The notes under the pieces are model-generated. The model was not told where the DNA came from, did no database searches, and was given only the letters and a program-made list of their open reading frames with translations. A program made the position numbers and the translations under genes. This document shows, one piece after another, positions 26,951-36,081 of a DNA stretch of 64,000 nt (position 1 is the first letter of the stretch; each line of letters starts with the position of its first letter). This stretch comes from Streptomyces sp. MMG1533 (GTDB taxonomy: Bacteria; Actinomycetota; Actinomycetes; Streptomycetales; Streptomycetaceae): the NCBI RefSeq assembly GCF_001279775.1, contig NZ_LGDG01000247.1:1-64000 (forward strand), in the 5' to 3' direction.

Positions 26951-29339
26951 GGTCCGCCTTTCCGCAGGCGATGCCGTCCTTGTTGCGGTCGAGCTTCAGC
27001 GGGTCGTCCTTGCCGTTGACCTTGAGGCGGCCGTAGTCGTTCTGCTTCAGCCAGGCACAGCGGGCGGCCGTCGTCTGCTTGACCTCGTCCGGGAAGACGG
27101 TCGGCACGCAGACGTTGATCGAGCCGTAGTGCCGGTCGCAGCCGGAGACGGTCGGGCTGACCTTCTGAGAGGTCCTCTTCTTGCCGGGCTCCTGGACCGT
27201 GCCCTCCGGGGATTCGGCGAAGGAGTGCACGTGCGCCGAGGCGTCGGTGGCGCTCAGGGCCGACGGGCCCTGGAGGTGTACCCACTTGGCCACCGACGGC
27301 ACGCCGTTCGCATCGACCGCGAAGAGCATGTACCAGCCGGGCGGGGCCATGTCGGGGTTGCTCGTCACGTTCAGGTCGACGTTGTTGCCGTCCACCGACA
27401 GCGGCAGGTCCACGAACCGCTGGTTCGGGTCCGAGGAGTGGGTGACCGCGGCCGGGCGGATCAGCTCGGCCTTGGCGATGGGACGGTCGACGGTGATCCG
27501 CTGGGTGTCGCCGTAGTTCCACTCGGTGTCGATCACCGAAGTGATCGACGGACGCGTGCCCTTGAGCAGATAGGGCGGCGTGTAGATCGACACGTTGTGG
27601 TTCCAGGTGCCGTTGCCCGGGTTGTCGCCGGTCGACATCACCCGGCCGTCGGGCAGCAGGAACGAGGACGAGTGATAGCCGCGCGCCTGGGGGTCGGCCG
27701 CCACCGGGTCGAAGGTGTTCGACGCCGGGTCGTAGATCGACGACTCGTAGACCGGGTCGGCCCGGTTGTGCAGCGCGCCGCCGGTCTCCAGCACCTTGCC
27801 GTCGGGCAGCAGGACCGCGGAGACGTACATCTTGCCCTGGTTGCCCGTCTCGGCCACCTTGCCGTTGCCGAGGTCGACCGTGCCCTGCGGCAGCGGCGGA
27901 CCGGCGACGTAGGACGGGTTGGCGGACTTGAGGTCGATGACGTCGGTCAGCCGGCCCGCGTCCGGGTTGGAGTCGATGTTGCCGCCGCCGATGGTGAGGA
28001 CCTTCTGGTCCTGCGCCGGGGGCAGCAGCACGCTCGCCGACTGGTCGCGCTCGTCCTTGTTCTGCAGGCCCGGTATCTGCGTGATCGTGTTGGCGTCGTA
28101 GTCGTAGATCGCCGATCCCGTGCCGGGGATGTTGTTGCCGAAGACATGGCTGCCCGAGTAGAAGAGGCGGCCGTCCTGCATCAGGATCATCGACGGGTAC
28201 AGGCCCCAGTACGACCAGGTCTGGTTGACCTTCCACAGTGGCAGCCACTGCTGCTCGGCGTCCGACCACAGCTCGGCCGTCACCGAGCCGGTGGAGTCCT
28301 CGCGCAGGCCGCCGAAGGAGATGACGTCACCGTTGCCGAGGACGGTCGCCGACGGGTACCAGTGGCCGTCGTTCATGTCGTTGGTCTTGGTGTACGTCTC
28401 GGTGACCGGGTCGAAGACGTACGAGTCCTTGAAGCCCTCGTAGCCATGCCCGCCCGCCACCGGATAGGCCTTGTTGCCGCTCATCACCAGCACCCGGCCG
28501 TCCTGGAGCTGGACGTGCCCGGCGCAGAACATGTCCTTCGGCGTGGGGATGACCTTGTAGGTGCCGGTGACCGGGTCGTACACGGCTGAGGTGAAGGTGC
28601 CCGCGTTGAACTGCTCCTCGCTGTTGCCGGAGCCCGCGATCAGCAGCACCTTGCCGTTGTTGAGGACGACGGAGTGCATGGAGCGCACCGGGTTCTGCGT
28701 GGGCAGCACGTCCCAGCGGCCGTTGGCGCACTGCTCGGCGGTGCCCGTGCACACCGGGTCCGGGACCGGGGCGGCGACCTGGTCCATCGTGTAGTCGTCG
28801 GTGGTGGCCGAGCCGGTGCCGTAGACGGAGACGCCCCAGGTGATGCGGTCGGTGCCGGCCGGGACCTCGGGGGTGCGTACCGACGCCTGGGTCCAACTGC
28901 CGGACATCTCCAGCGTCTTGAGGTCGGTCCAGTACTGCCAGCCCGCCGTCGCGTCGTGCCGGAAGAGGGTGACGGACGTGTCCGGGGTGGTCGACTTGTA
29001 CCAGAGCCCCAGGTCGTACTGCTTGCCCGCCGTCACGACCGGCGCGCACTCCGTCGACTCGGTGATCAGCGCCTTGCGGTCGCCGTCGACCCGGCGGGTC
29101 AGCTCGACCTTCATGGCCTTGCCGCCCGAGTGGGCGTCGGACGTCGTGGTGAAGGTGAAGTCGTTGTCGCCCCAGCCGGACTTCTCCCAGCAGTACGGCA
29201 TGCCGTCGGTGCCGGCGGTCTCGAAGCCTGGGTTCTTGACGAGGTTGGCGGCGGAGGCGGGCTGGGGCGAGGCGAGAAGAAGACCCCCCGTCAGGCCTGC
29301 CACGGCCAGGAGGGCGGATCTCCTGCGGTGTCTGTTCAC
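26937..29339 (-). CDS. Secreted copper-radical oxidase (galactose/glyoxal oxidase-like, kelch fold) with C-terminal excalibur domain
   Basis: 800 residues from the GTG at 29339 (AAGGAG upstream; overlaps the preceding stop as GTGA). Signal peptide 1-30, then a carbohydrate-binding-like beta-sandwich (NLVKNPGFETAGTDGMPYCWEKSG). The oxidase core has the copper-radical set: C272 in DMFCAGHVQL, Y328 in HWYPSATVL, Y555-H556 in RGYHSSSFLLPDGRV, and H634 in AVTHSSDPNQRFVDLPL. C272 and Y328 should form the thioether cofactor. The C-terminal about 60 residues form an excalibur calcium-binding domain (CAWLKQNDYG, LDRNKDGIACGK). It oxidises alcohols or aldehydes, probably on the glycan made by the upstream operon genes. 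Confidence 0.92.
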   Translation of the reverse strand: MNRHRRRSALLAVAGLTGGLLLASPQPASAANLVKNPGFETAGTDGMPYCWEKSGWGDNDFTFTTTSDAHSGGKAMKVELTRRVDGDRKALITESTECAPVVTAGKQYDLGLWYKSTTPDTSVTLFRHDATAGWQYWTDLKTLEMSGSWTQASVRTPEVPAGTDRITWGVSVYGTGSATTDDYTMDQVAAPVPDPVCTGTAEQCANGRWDVLPTQNPVRSMHSVVLNNGKVLLIAGSGNSEEQFNAGTFTSAVYDPVTGTYKVIPTPKDMFCAGHVQLQDGRVLVMSGNKAYPVAGGHGYEGFKDSYVFDPVTETYTKTNDMNDGHWYPSATVLGNGDVISFGGLREDSTGSVTAELWSDAEQQWLPLWKVNQTWSYWGLYPSMILMQDGRLFYSGSHVFGNNIPGTGSAIYDYDANTITQIPGLQNKDERDQSASVLLPPAQDQKVLTIGGGNIDSNPDAGRLTDVIDLKSANPSYVAGPPLPQGTVDLGNGKVAETGNQGKMYVSAVLLPDGKVLETGGALHNRADPVYESSIYDPASNTFDPVAADPQARGYHSSSFLLPDGRVMSTGDNPGNGTWNHNVSIYTPPYLLKGTRPSITSVIDTEWNYGDTQRITVDRPIAKAELIRPAAVTHSSDPNQRFVDLPLSVDGNNVDLNVTSNPDMAPPGWYMLFAVDANGVPSVAKWVHLQGPSALSATDASAHVHSFAESPEGTVQEPGKKRTSQKVSPTVSGCDRHYGSINVCVPTVFPDEVKQTTAARCAWLKQNDYGRLKVNGKDDPLKLDRNKDGIACGKADLRRR

Positions 29340-30538
29340 ACGGCTCTCCTTGCGGTACGACCGCTCTCGAGGCCCCCACGGCCCCCGCGCGGCAGATAGA
29401 CCAGCGCTTCGGTCCCCACGAAGCGCAGGACGAAGGTCGTCACCAGGGCGAGCGCGGTCGCTGAAAGCGCGCTCATGTCGAACCGGTGGACGAACAGCGC
29501 GATCAGCGGGATCCGCAGCACCAGGTCGGCGTTGGCGAGCAGCGCGAACCGTCCGACGCGGTCCCACCACTGCCGGTGCCGGCGGCGGTCGCGGAACAGC
29601 AGGTGCTCGATGAGCACGAAGTTCCAGGCGACGCCGAGCTGGTTGGCGAGGATCTCCGCCGGTACGTAGTGCATGCCGAGCGCGGTCAGCGCCCACAGGC
29701 CGAACAGGTTCGGCACGAATCCCGTCGCGCCGATCAGACCGAAGCCGACCATGCGGGCGACCGGCGAGGCGGTCCGGAGGCCGACCAGGTGACGCAGGAA
29801 GCGGAAGCCCTCCTGGGCACTGGACTTGGACTCCCCGGCGAAACGGTCCTGGAAGACGAACGGGACCTCGGTCACCCCGCGTGGACGACTGCGCACGGCG
29901 AGTTCGAGGAGGATCTTGTAGCCGAGCGGCTGGAGCACGTCGGCGGTGACCGCGCTGCGCCGGATGGCGAAGAAGCCGCTCATCGGGTCGCTGATGCCGT
30001 GCAGCCTGCGCGGGAAGAGGGACTTGGTCAGCCAGGTCGCCGCGCGCGAGACGGCGACGCGATAGCTGCCCGCCAGTCCGGCGCGGCTGCCGCCCTTGAT
30101 GTAGCGGGACGCGACGACCAGGCCGGCGTTCGCCCGTTCGCCGGTGGCCACCAGCTCCGGTACCAGCGAGGGCGGATGCTGGCAGTCGCCGTCCATGACG
30201 ACGATCCAGTCCGACCCGGCCGCCTTCATTCCCTCGACGACCGCGCCACCGAGCCCGCCGGCCGGCTCGTCCCGGTGCAGGACGGTCACCGGGAAGGGGC
30301 AGTCCTTCGCGGCCTCGTAGATGACCTCGGGGGTGTCGTCGGTGGAGTCGTCCACGAAGACGACCTCGCAGGGCAGCCGGGACGGCACCGACTCGGTGAT
30401 CTGGTGCAGCAGTTCGCGGATGTTGGCGGACTCGTTGAACGTCGGGACGACGATGGTGACGGCGCCCGGTTCCGGGACCTCCGTCACGCGTACGGCCGGA
30501 TCGTCGAGTTCTCCGGGGACGATGGATTCCTGGGTCAT
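29336..30538 (-). CDS. Polyprenol-phosphate glycosyltransferase (DPM1-like GT2) fused to a GtrA membrane domain
   Basis: 400 residues. Residues 1-250 are a GT2 domain of the dolichol-phosphate-mannose synthase type: VTIVVPTFNESANIRELL, VVFVDDSTDDTPEV, WIVVMDGDCQHPPSL (DxD region), SRYIKGGSRAGLAGSYRVAVSR, ISDPMSGFFAIRR. Residues about 260-385 are a GtrA four-helix domain (VGFGLIGATGFVPNLFGLWAL ... RFVGTEALVYLPRG) that likely flips or channels the lipid-linked sugar. Start and stop overlap the neighbours as ATGA/GTGA. It would provide polyprenyl-phosphate sugar for the GT39-like transferase encoded just upstream. Confidence 0.92.
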   Translation of the reverse strand: MTQESIVPGELDDPAVRVTEVPEPGAVTIVVPTFNESANIRELLHQITESVPSRLPCEVVFVDDSTDDTPEVIYEAAKDCPFPVTVLHRDEPAGGLGGAVVEGMKAAGSDWIVVMDGDCQHPPSLVPELVATGERANAGLVVASRYIKGGSRAGLAGSYRVAVSRAATWLTKSLFPRRLHGISDPMSGFFAIRRSAVTADVLQPLGYKILLELAVRSRPRGVTEVPFVFQDRFAGESKSSAQEGFRFLRHLVGLRTASPVARMVGFGLIGATGFVPNLFGLWALTALGMHYVPAEILANQLGVAWNFVLIEHLLFRDRRRHRQWWDRVGRFALLANADLVLRIPLIALFVHRFDMSALSATALALVTTFVLRFVGTEALVYLPRGGRGGLESGRTARRAV

Positions 30539-32193
30539 CGGACGCCTCCCGCGGCGGTGCCGGTGGTCTGGATCTGCCGGATCTCGATCCGGTCCGCACC
30601 GGTGCCGAAGACGGCGACCGGCGTCGAGTGCTGGATGGCCGCCTTGACGTTGGGCAGGTCCACCGCGTCACGCCGAACCGTCGGGGAGGCCACGACGTAG
30701 TCGAGGTCCTTCCAGCCGCGCGGCATCGTCTTGGTCACCGCCGGGTCGAGGTCGGCCTTGTAGAACCAGATGACACCGAGCCCGGGCCGGTACCCGGCGT
30801 GCACCAGGTCCAGCCACATCGCGTCGTCCACGAGTACCCGCGTGTCCTGCGGATCCTCCACCTCGCTGCTCAGCCACTTCGAGGCGGCCTGGTAGGGGGC
30901 GTTGGCGTCGACGGTGACGGCGGTGCGGTCGCCGTCGTACCAGCGGGGTACGACGTAGGCGCCGGCGGCGACGGCGAGGACTGCCGCGAGGGCGTACCGC
31001 CCGCCGGTGAGCAACCGTTTCTCCCCCTCGGCACGCCATCTGCGCAGCACGCCGTGGGCGACGGAGGCGGTGCCCCCGGCGAGGACCAGGGCGAGGAAGG
31101 GCAGCGCCTGGATGACGTACATCGCGGGCAGGTAGCCGTTGGGGCGCAGGGCCAGCGCGGCGAGGATCGCCACCGTCAGCGCCGGTCCGGCCAGCGCGCG
31201 GGCGGTGACCGACCAGCGCCAGGTGGCCAGCAGCAGGAGGGCGCCGGCCAGGCCGCCGAGGGGCAGGACCCGGTCGTAGTAGAGCCACGACTGGAAGACA
31301 CCCCAGGAGCCGGAGCCCTGGTCCAGGATGAAGCCCGAACCCGGCCTGGTCATCTGGTACTTGACGCCGTCCCAGAGGGAGACGTGCCCGCCGCCGGGCA
31401 GCAGCTCGCCCTTGAGGAGGGCGAAGAGGGGGTACGAGAAGCCGATCAGCGTGCAGGCGGTGATGGCGCCGGTGACCGCGAACTTCCGGGTGTCGCGATG
31501 GCTGTGGCGCCACATGGTGACCAGCAGCGCGGGCAGGATGACGAGCATCGTCTCCTTGGTGAGGACGGCCGTGGCGGCGGCGATCCCCGCCCCGAAGTGG
31601 TGCCAGAGGTGACGGCTCGGGGAGGCGGCGAGGGTGAACGCCACGAGCGTCCACATCACCGCGAGGTTGTCGAGGAAGATCTCCCGCTGGAGGACGACGG
31701 AGAGCGGCGAGAGCCCGAAGAGGACCATGCCGAGCCCGGCGGCCCAGCGGGGCAGGGAGAGCCGGCGGCCCAGGACGTAGACCAGCACCGCGCTGATGCC
31801 GCTGATCACCAGCATCGTCGCGCGCATCGAACCGACGGTCATCGACCCGGGGCTGATCATCGAGGGGATCCAGGTCAGCAGTGCCATCTGGATCCAGCCG
31901 AGCGGCGGGTGGTCGTACCAGTAGGTGTAGTGGGCGAGGCCCCTGCCCTCCTGGACCGCCCAGGCCTGGGCGAGGTAGGTGCCCTCGTCGTCGCTGAGCG
32001 TCGGGTAGTCGGCGATGTTCCAGCCCTGCACGACCAGGATGGCCACGAGGAGCAGTCCGCACAGCAGGAGGTCGGGGCGGGAGGAACGCAGTCGGCTCGG
32101 CGGGGCCGTTCGACCGGTCGAACCGGCTTCAGGCGCAGGTCGCCTCTGCGCGGGGACCGTAGGAGTGGTCACCGCGGGAAGGGTGGAGGTCAC
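30535..32193 (-). CDS. GT39/ArnT-like polytopic membrane glycosyltransferase
   Basis: 552 residues, GTG start overlapping the GT2 stop. A polar N-terminal 45 residues are followed by about 12 membrane helices. The first outer loop has YPTLSDDEGTYLAQAWAVQEGRG and YTYWYDHPPLGWIQM, matching the acidic-pair/HPPL pattern of GT39 and ArnT enzymes that use polyprenyl-phosphate sugars. A C-terminal soluble outer domain begins around YVVPRWYDGDRTAVTVDANAPYQAASKWLSSEVED. It likely transfers the sugar supplied by the DPM1-GtrA protein onto an outside acceptor. Second gene of the four-gene operon. Confidence 0.88.
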   Translation of the reverse strand: MTSTLPAVTTPTVPAQRRPAPEAGSTGRTAPPSRLRSSRPDLLLCGLLLVAILVVQGWNIADYPTLSDDEGTYLAQAWAVQEGRGLAHYTYWYDHPPLGWIQMALLTWIPSMISPGSMTVGSMRATMLVISGISAVLVYVLGRRLSLPRWAAGLGMVLFGLSPLSVVLQREIFLDNLAVMWTLVAFTLAASPSRHLWHHFGAGIAAATAVLTKETMLVILPALLVTMWRHSHRDTRKFAVTGAITACTLIGFSYPLFALLKGELLPGGGHVSLWDGVKYQMTRPGSGFILDQGSGSWGVFQSWLYYDRVLPLGGLAGALLLLATWRWSVTARALAGPALTVAILAALALRPNGYLPAMYVIQALPFLALVLAGGTASVAHGVLRRWRAEGEKRLLTGGRYALAAVLAVAAGAYVVPRWYDGDRTAVTVDANAPYQAASKWLSSEVEDPQDTRVLVDDAMWLDLVHAGYRPGLGVIWFYKADLDPAVTKTMPRGWKDLDYVVASPTVRRDAVDLPNVKAAIQHSTPVAVFGTGADRIEIRQIQTTGTAAGGVR

Positions 32194-33458
32194 GCAGGGA
32201 CGTCCTCTCGGGTCACTTCGGACGGTGTGAGATGCGCGCCGACATGAGTGGTCAACTCCCAGTCGTTGCGGCCGCGCTGCTCACGCCAGACGGCGCGGAC
32301 GGCGGCCCCGGCGAGGAGCACCTGGTAGAAGGGGCCGCCCACGACGAGCTTGACGTAGTGGACGAAGCGGACGCGGAGCCCGTACTGCTTGCCGAAGTCG
32401 TGCAGTCCGACAAGCTCGAAGACGAAGGTGACCAGGGCGGTCACGGCCGGGAGGAACGTGATGAACGCGATGCTCACGGGCACGTCGAGGAAGAGCGCGA
32501 TGGCCACGTTGAGCGGGATGATCACACCGGTGAAGGCCTGCATGAACGGCGTCATCAGGGTGTAGCGGGCCAGCAACCGCTGCCCGAATCCCGGCAGTTG
32601 CTTCCAGTCCTTCTTCCGGTACACCTGGAGGAAGCCCTGGTTCCAGCGGGTGCGCTGCTTCAGCAGCGACATCAGCGAACCGGGCGTCTCCTCCTTGGTC
32701 ACCATGTCGGAGTCGTAGGCGACGACGACCTTCTTGCCGACGCTGGACAGGCGCACGCCCAGGTCGCAGTCCTCGGCGAGGCAGTCGGGGTCCCAGCCGT
32801 CGGCTTCCCGCAGGACGTCGGTCCGGACGAAGACGGTGTTGCCACCGAGCGGGATGAACCCTTTCTGCGCGTGCAGGTGCAGCCGGGAGCGGAACCAGAA
32901 GAAGTACTCCAGGCAGTTGCGCAGGCTGTACCAGCTGGAGTGGAAGTTGATCAGCTGGACACCGCCCTGGACGACGTCCGCGCCGGTCGTCCGGAACGCG
33001 TGGTCGACGTGCGCGAGCAGCTCCGGGTGGACCTGGTCCTCGGCGTCGAAGACCCCGACGACGTCGCCGCGGCAGTGCGGCAGCGCCGTGTTCATGGCCT
33101 TCGGCTTGTTCTTCTTCTCGTGGGTGTCGACGACGACCCGCACGCGCGGATCGCGCTCCGCGGCGTCGCAGGCGACCGCCGTGGTCTCCGGGTCGTCGTG
33201 CCCGACGATCACGATGATCTCGAAGTCGGTGTGGCTGGACTCCAGCAGTCGCTGGATGGTGTGGTCGAGCACGGCCTGTTCATGGCGTGCCGGAAGCAGC
33301 AGCGAGAAGGACAGGCTCTCCCCGCCGTCCGGTCTGTGGAAGCGGGTGGAGGCGAGCACTTCCGGCGTACGCCAGGCGTGCATCTGCCACCACAAGGTGA
33401 ACGCCGCCATCCAGAACAAGGCCAGCGAGACGGCAGCGATGAATACGGACGTCAACAA
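32190..33458 (-). CDS. Processive-type GT2 membrane glycosyltransferase (cellulose/chitin/hyaluronan-synthase-like)
   Basis: 422 residues from a TTG at 33458, preceded by a GGGGGG ribosome site; a further TTG follows directly. One N-terminal helix, then a GT2 core with FSLLLPARHEQAVLDHTI, KAMNTALPHCRGDVVGVFDAEDQVHP (D-x-D region), GGVQLINFHSSWYSLRNCLEYFFWFRS, FIPLGGNTVFVRTD, CLAEDCDLGVRLSSVGKK (catalytic ED) and LKQRTRWNQGFLQVYRK (QxxRW). Three or four C-terminal helices could form the export channel. These motifs are those of processive beta-glycan synthases. It is the first gene of the operon, with a 201-bp upstream region where its promoter must lie. Confidence 0.9.
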   Translation of the reverse strand: MLTSVFIAAVSLALFWMAAFTLWWQMHAWRTPEVLASTRFHRPDGGESLSFSLLLPARHEQAVLDHTIQRLLESSHTDFEIIVIVGHDDPETTAVACDAAERDPRVRVVVDTHEKKNKPKAMNTALPHCRGDVVGVFDAEDQVHPELLAHVDHAFRTTGADVVQGGVQLINFHSSWYSLRNCLEYFFWFRSRLHLHAQKGFIPLGGNTVFVRTDVLREADGWDPDCLAEDCDLGVRLSSVGKKVVVAYDSDMVTKEETPGSLMSLLKQRTRWNQGFLQVYRKKDWKQLPGFGQRLLARYTLMTPFMQAFTGVIIPLNVAIALFLDVPVSIAFITFLPAVTALVTFVFELVGLHDFGKQYGLRVRFVHYVKLVVGGPFYQVLLAGAAVRAVWREQRGRNDWELTTHVGAHLTPSEVTREDVPA

Positions 33459-33659
33459 CAGATCCCCCCAGATCCCACAACCCCCTGTCGCGACGGAATG
33501 CCCCCTCCGTCGCGTAACTGTGCAGAGATTAGGTGGGAACTGTGAAGCCTGGGAGCTGTTCCGATAAATAGCGTGTTTCGGAACGGTGTTGTGACTTCCG
33601 GGACTTATCCGAACACGTGCTCACATCTGAGCAACGGAAGGATGTACTCCCCTTCCGTT

Positions 33660-35690
33660 TCAGCCGCTCAGCGTCGTGCGCAACCGTTCCGGATCGATCG
33701 TCGGAGTGTCACAAGTGAAGTTACGGCAGACATACGCGGTCGGTTCACCGTTGCTCAGGGACCGGTCCGCGAGCAGGGGCAGTTCGTCGCTGCCGGGAGT
33801 GCCGACGGCGACGACCGCACCGGGGGCGGTGCCGAGAAGTGCCGTGCGATGCAAGGTTTTTGTCCCTTCGTCATCCAGGCTCGGCCCCACGATCGCCACC
33901 TCGCGCGGCCCGTCGAGCAGCGCCTCGGCGACGGCGAGCCCCCAGCCGATGAAGCGGGGGACCCGCGGGCCGAGGGCCTTGACGACGCCGAGTGCCTTCT
34001 CGGCGGCGGTGCGGTGGGGTTCGGCGCCGGTGTGGGCGGCATAGCCGAGCAGGGCGCCGGCGGCGGCGGTCCAGCCGGACGGGGAGGCGTTGTCGGTGGG
34101 GTCCTGCGGCCGGCGGATCAGCTTCTCGGCGTCGGCGGCGGTGTCGTAGAGGCTGCCGGAGTCGTCGGCGAACCGCGTGAGCACGTGGTCGAGCAGGAAC
34201 CCGGCGAACTCCAGCCACACGCCCTCGCCGGTCACGGAGGCCAGCGCCAGGAAGCCCTCCGCCACATCGGCGTAGTCCTCCAACACCCCGGCGTTCGCTC
34301 CGACCTGCCCGTCCTTGCTGGTGCGGGCGAGGCGGGCGTGGTCGTCCAGGTGCAGCCGTACGAGGAGGTCGGCGGCGCCGAGCGCGGCCTCCACCAGGTC
34401 AGGACGGTCGAAGTAGGCGCCGGTCTCGGCCAGCGCGGCGATCGCGAGCCCGTTCCAGGCGGCGACGACCTTGTCGTCACGGCCGGGCGCGGAACGCCCA
34501 TTCCGCTTGTGAAGCAGGCGCTCGCGGATGGAGGCGATGCGCTCGGCGTCGAAGAACACGTCCTGCTGCGGGAGCTGGAGGACGGAGGAGCCCTCCTCGA
34601 AGGTCCCCTCCTCGGTGACGCCGAAGTACTGGACGGCGAGCTCGGCATCCTCGTCGCCGAGCACCTCGCGCAGCTGCTCGGGCGACCACACGTAGTACGC
34701 GCCCTCGACGTGCCTGCCGGTCCCGTCGTCGCTGTCCGCGTCGAGAGCGGAGGCGAACCCGCCTTGGTCGGTGCGCAGTTCCCGCACCATGAAGTCGGCG
34801 GTCTCCAGGGCGACCCGGCGGGCGAGTTCGGAGCCGGTGGAGCGCCACAGGTGGGCGTAGACGCGGCACAGCAGGGCGTTGTCGTACAGCATCTTCTCGA
34901 AGTGCGGCACGACCCAGTCGCGGTCGACGGAGTACCGGGCGAACCCGCCGCCGAGCTGGTCGTAGATGCCGCCGCGGGCCATGCGCTCACAGGTGTCCTG
35001 CGCCATCTGCAGGGCAGCCTCGGCCCCGGTCCGCGCGTGGTGCCGGAGCAGGAACTCGACCACCATGGACGGCGGGAACTTGGGCGCCCCGCCGAACCCG
35101 CCGCGCTGCGGGTCGTACTCCCGGGTGAGCCCGAGCAGGGCCGCGGCCAGCTGCTCCTCGCCGGGTGCCAGGCTGTCGCCGTAGGAGATCTCGCGCCCCG
35201 CCAGGTCCCGCACGATCTTCCCGGCGACCTCGGCGACCTCGTCCCGCCGGTCGGCCCAGGCGCTGCGCACGCCTTGCAGGACCTGCTGGAAGGAAGGCAT
35301 GCCCTGGCGCGGGGCGGGCGGGAAGTAGGTGCCGAAGTAGAAGGGCTCGGCGTCCGGCGTCAGGAACACGGTCATGGGCCAGCCGCCCTGCCCGGTGGCG
35401 GCCTGGACGGCCTCCATGTAGACGGCGTCCACATCGGGACGCTCCTCGCGGTCGACCTTGATGTTGACGAAGTGGGCGTTGAGGTACTCGGCGGTCTCCT
35501 GGTCCTCGAAGGACTCGTGCGCCATGACGTGGCACCAGTGACAGCTGCTGTAGCCGACACTCAGCAGGACCGGCACGCTCCGTTTCCGGGCCTCCTCGAA
35601 GGCCTCGGCCGACCAGGGCCACCAGTCGACGGGGTTGTCGGCGTGCTGGAGGAGGTAGGGGGACGTCTCATGGGCCAGTCGGTTCGGCAT
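33660..35690 (-). CDS. YyaL/DUF255-family protein: thioredoxin-like domain plus (alpha/alpha)6 barrel
   Basis: 676 residues from ATG 35690, chosen because [26 protein letters not shown] is the usual family start and AGGATGG precedes it. The thioredoxin-like domain carries [18 protein letters not shown] (CxxC) and [24 protein letters not shown]. The rest is a helical glycosidase-like barrel ([72 protein letters not shown]). The biochemical role of this widely conserved cytoplasmic family is unknown. It is transcribed alone. Confidence 0.93.
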   Translation of the reverse strand: MPNRLAHETSPYLLQHADNPVDWWPWSAEAFEEARKRSVPVLLSVGYSSCHWCHVMAHESFEDQETAEYLNAHFVNIKVDREERPDVDAVYMEAVQAATGQGGWPMTVFLTPDAEPFYFGTYFPPAPRQGMPSFQQVLQGVRSAWADRRDEVAEVAGKIVRDLAGREISYGDSLAPGEEQLAAALLGLTREYDPQRGGFGGAPKFPPSMVVEFLLRHHARTGAEAALQMAQDTCERMARGGIYDQLGGGFARYSVDRDWVVPHFEKMLYDNALLCRVYAHLWRSTGSELARRVALETADFMVRELRTDQGGFASALDADSDDGTGRHVEGAYYVWSPEQLREVLGDEDAELAVQYFGVTEEGTFEEGSSVLQLPQQDVFFDAERIASIRERLLHKRNGRSAPGRDDKVVAAWNGLAIAALAETGAYFDRPDLVEAALGAADLLVRLHLDDHARLARTSKDGQVGANAGVLEDYADVAEGFLALASVTGEGVWLEFAGFLLDHVLTRFADDSGSLYDTAADAEKLIRRPQDPTDNASPSGWTAAAGALLGYAAHTGAEPHRTAAEKALGVVKALGPRVPRFIGWGLAVAEALLDGPREVAIVGPSLDDEGTKTLHRTALLGTAPGAVVAVGTPGSDELPLLADRSLSNGEPTAYVCRNFTCDTPTIDPERLRTTLSG

Positions 35691-35696
35691 GGGTCC

Positions 35697-35969
35697 ATCC
35701 TGCCGCAGTACCCCGCACGTCACGCGTCTGCCAGACCGTGACGTCGAGTCTTCCCGTGCCCTGGACCGGTGCGGCGAGGACGTCGAGGCAGGCGACACCC
35801 GCCCTCGCCGGTCCGCAGGCAGAAGCGGTCGCCCGGCTTCACTTCCGTGGAGTACGTCCGCACTGTCGTCCGACACCTCGGACGAGCAAGACGCGTCCGA
35901 CTGGCTCACCAGGACCGTGACCAGCGCTCCCACCAGGGGGATGACGATCCCCGCCGCATCAACTGGCAC
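35697..35969 (-). pseudogene. Remnant of a small membrane-anchored protein gene
   Basis: The 391-bp gap between the YyaL gene and the NB-ARC gene holds minus-strand coding remnants in three frames in order: [20 protein letters not shown] (a membrane helix), then [22 protein letters not shown], then [23 protein letters not shown]. Joined, they resemble the small actinobacterial proteins with one N-terminal helix and a short outside beta domain with paired cysteines. At least two frameshifts separate the pieces, so no intact product is expected. Support is by eye only. Confidence 0.5.
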
Positions 35970-36081
35970 GTCCGGCAAGGCGATCGGAGCCCGTCGCCCC
36001 CTCGCACCAATGCGCCGTCCGCAGCACACTTGACCAAGGAACCACCGAGAAAGAGCCGTTGCCGCCGGAGGGGGACGTGAC

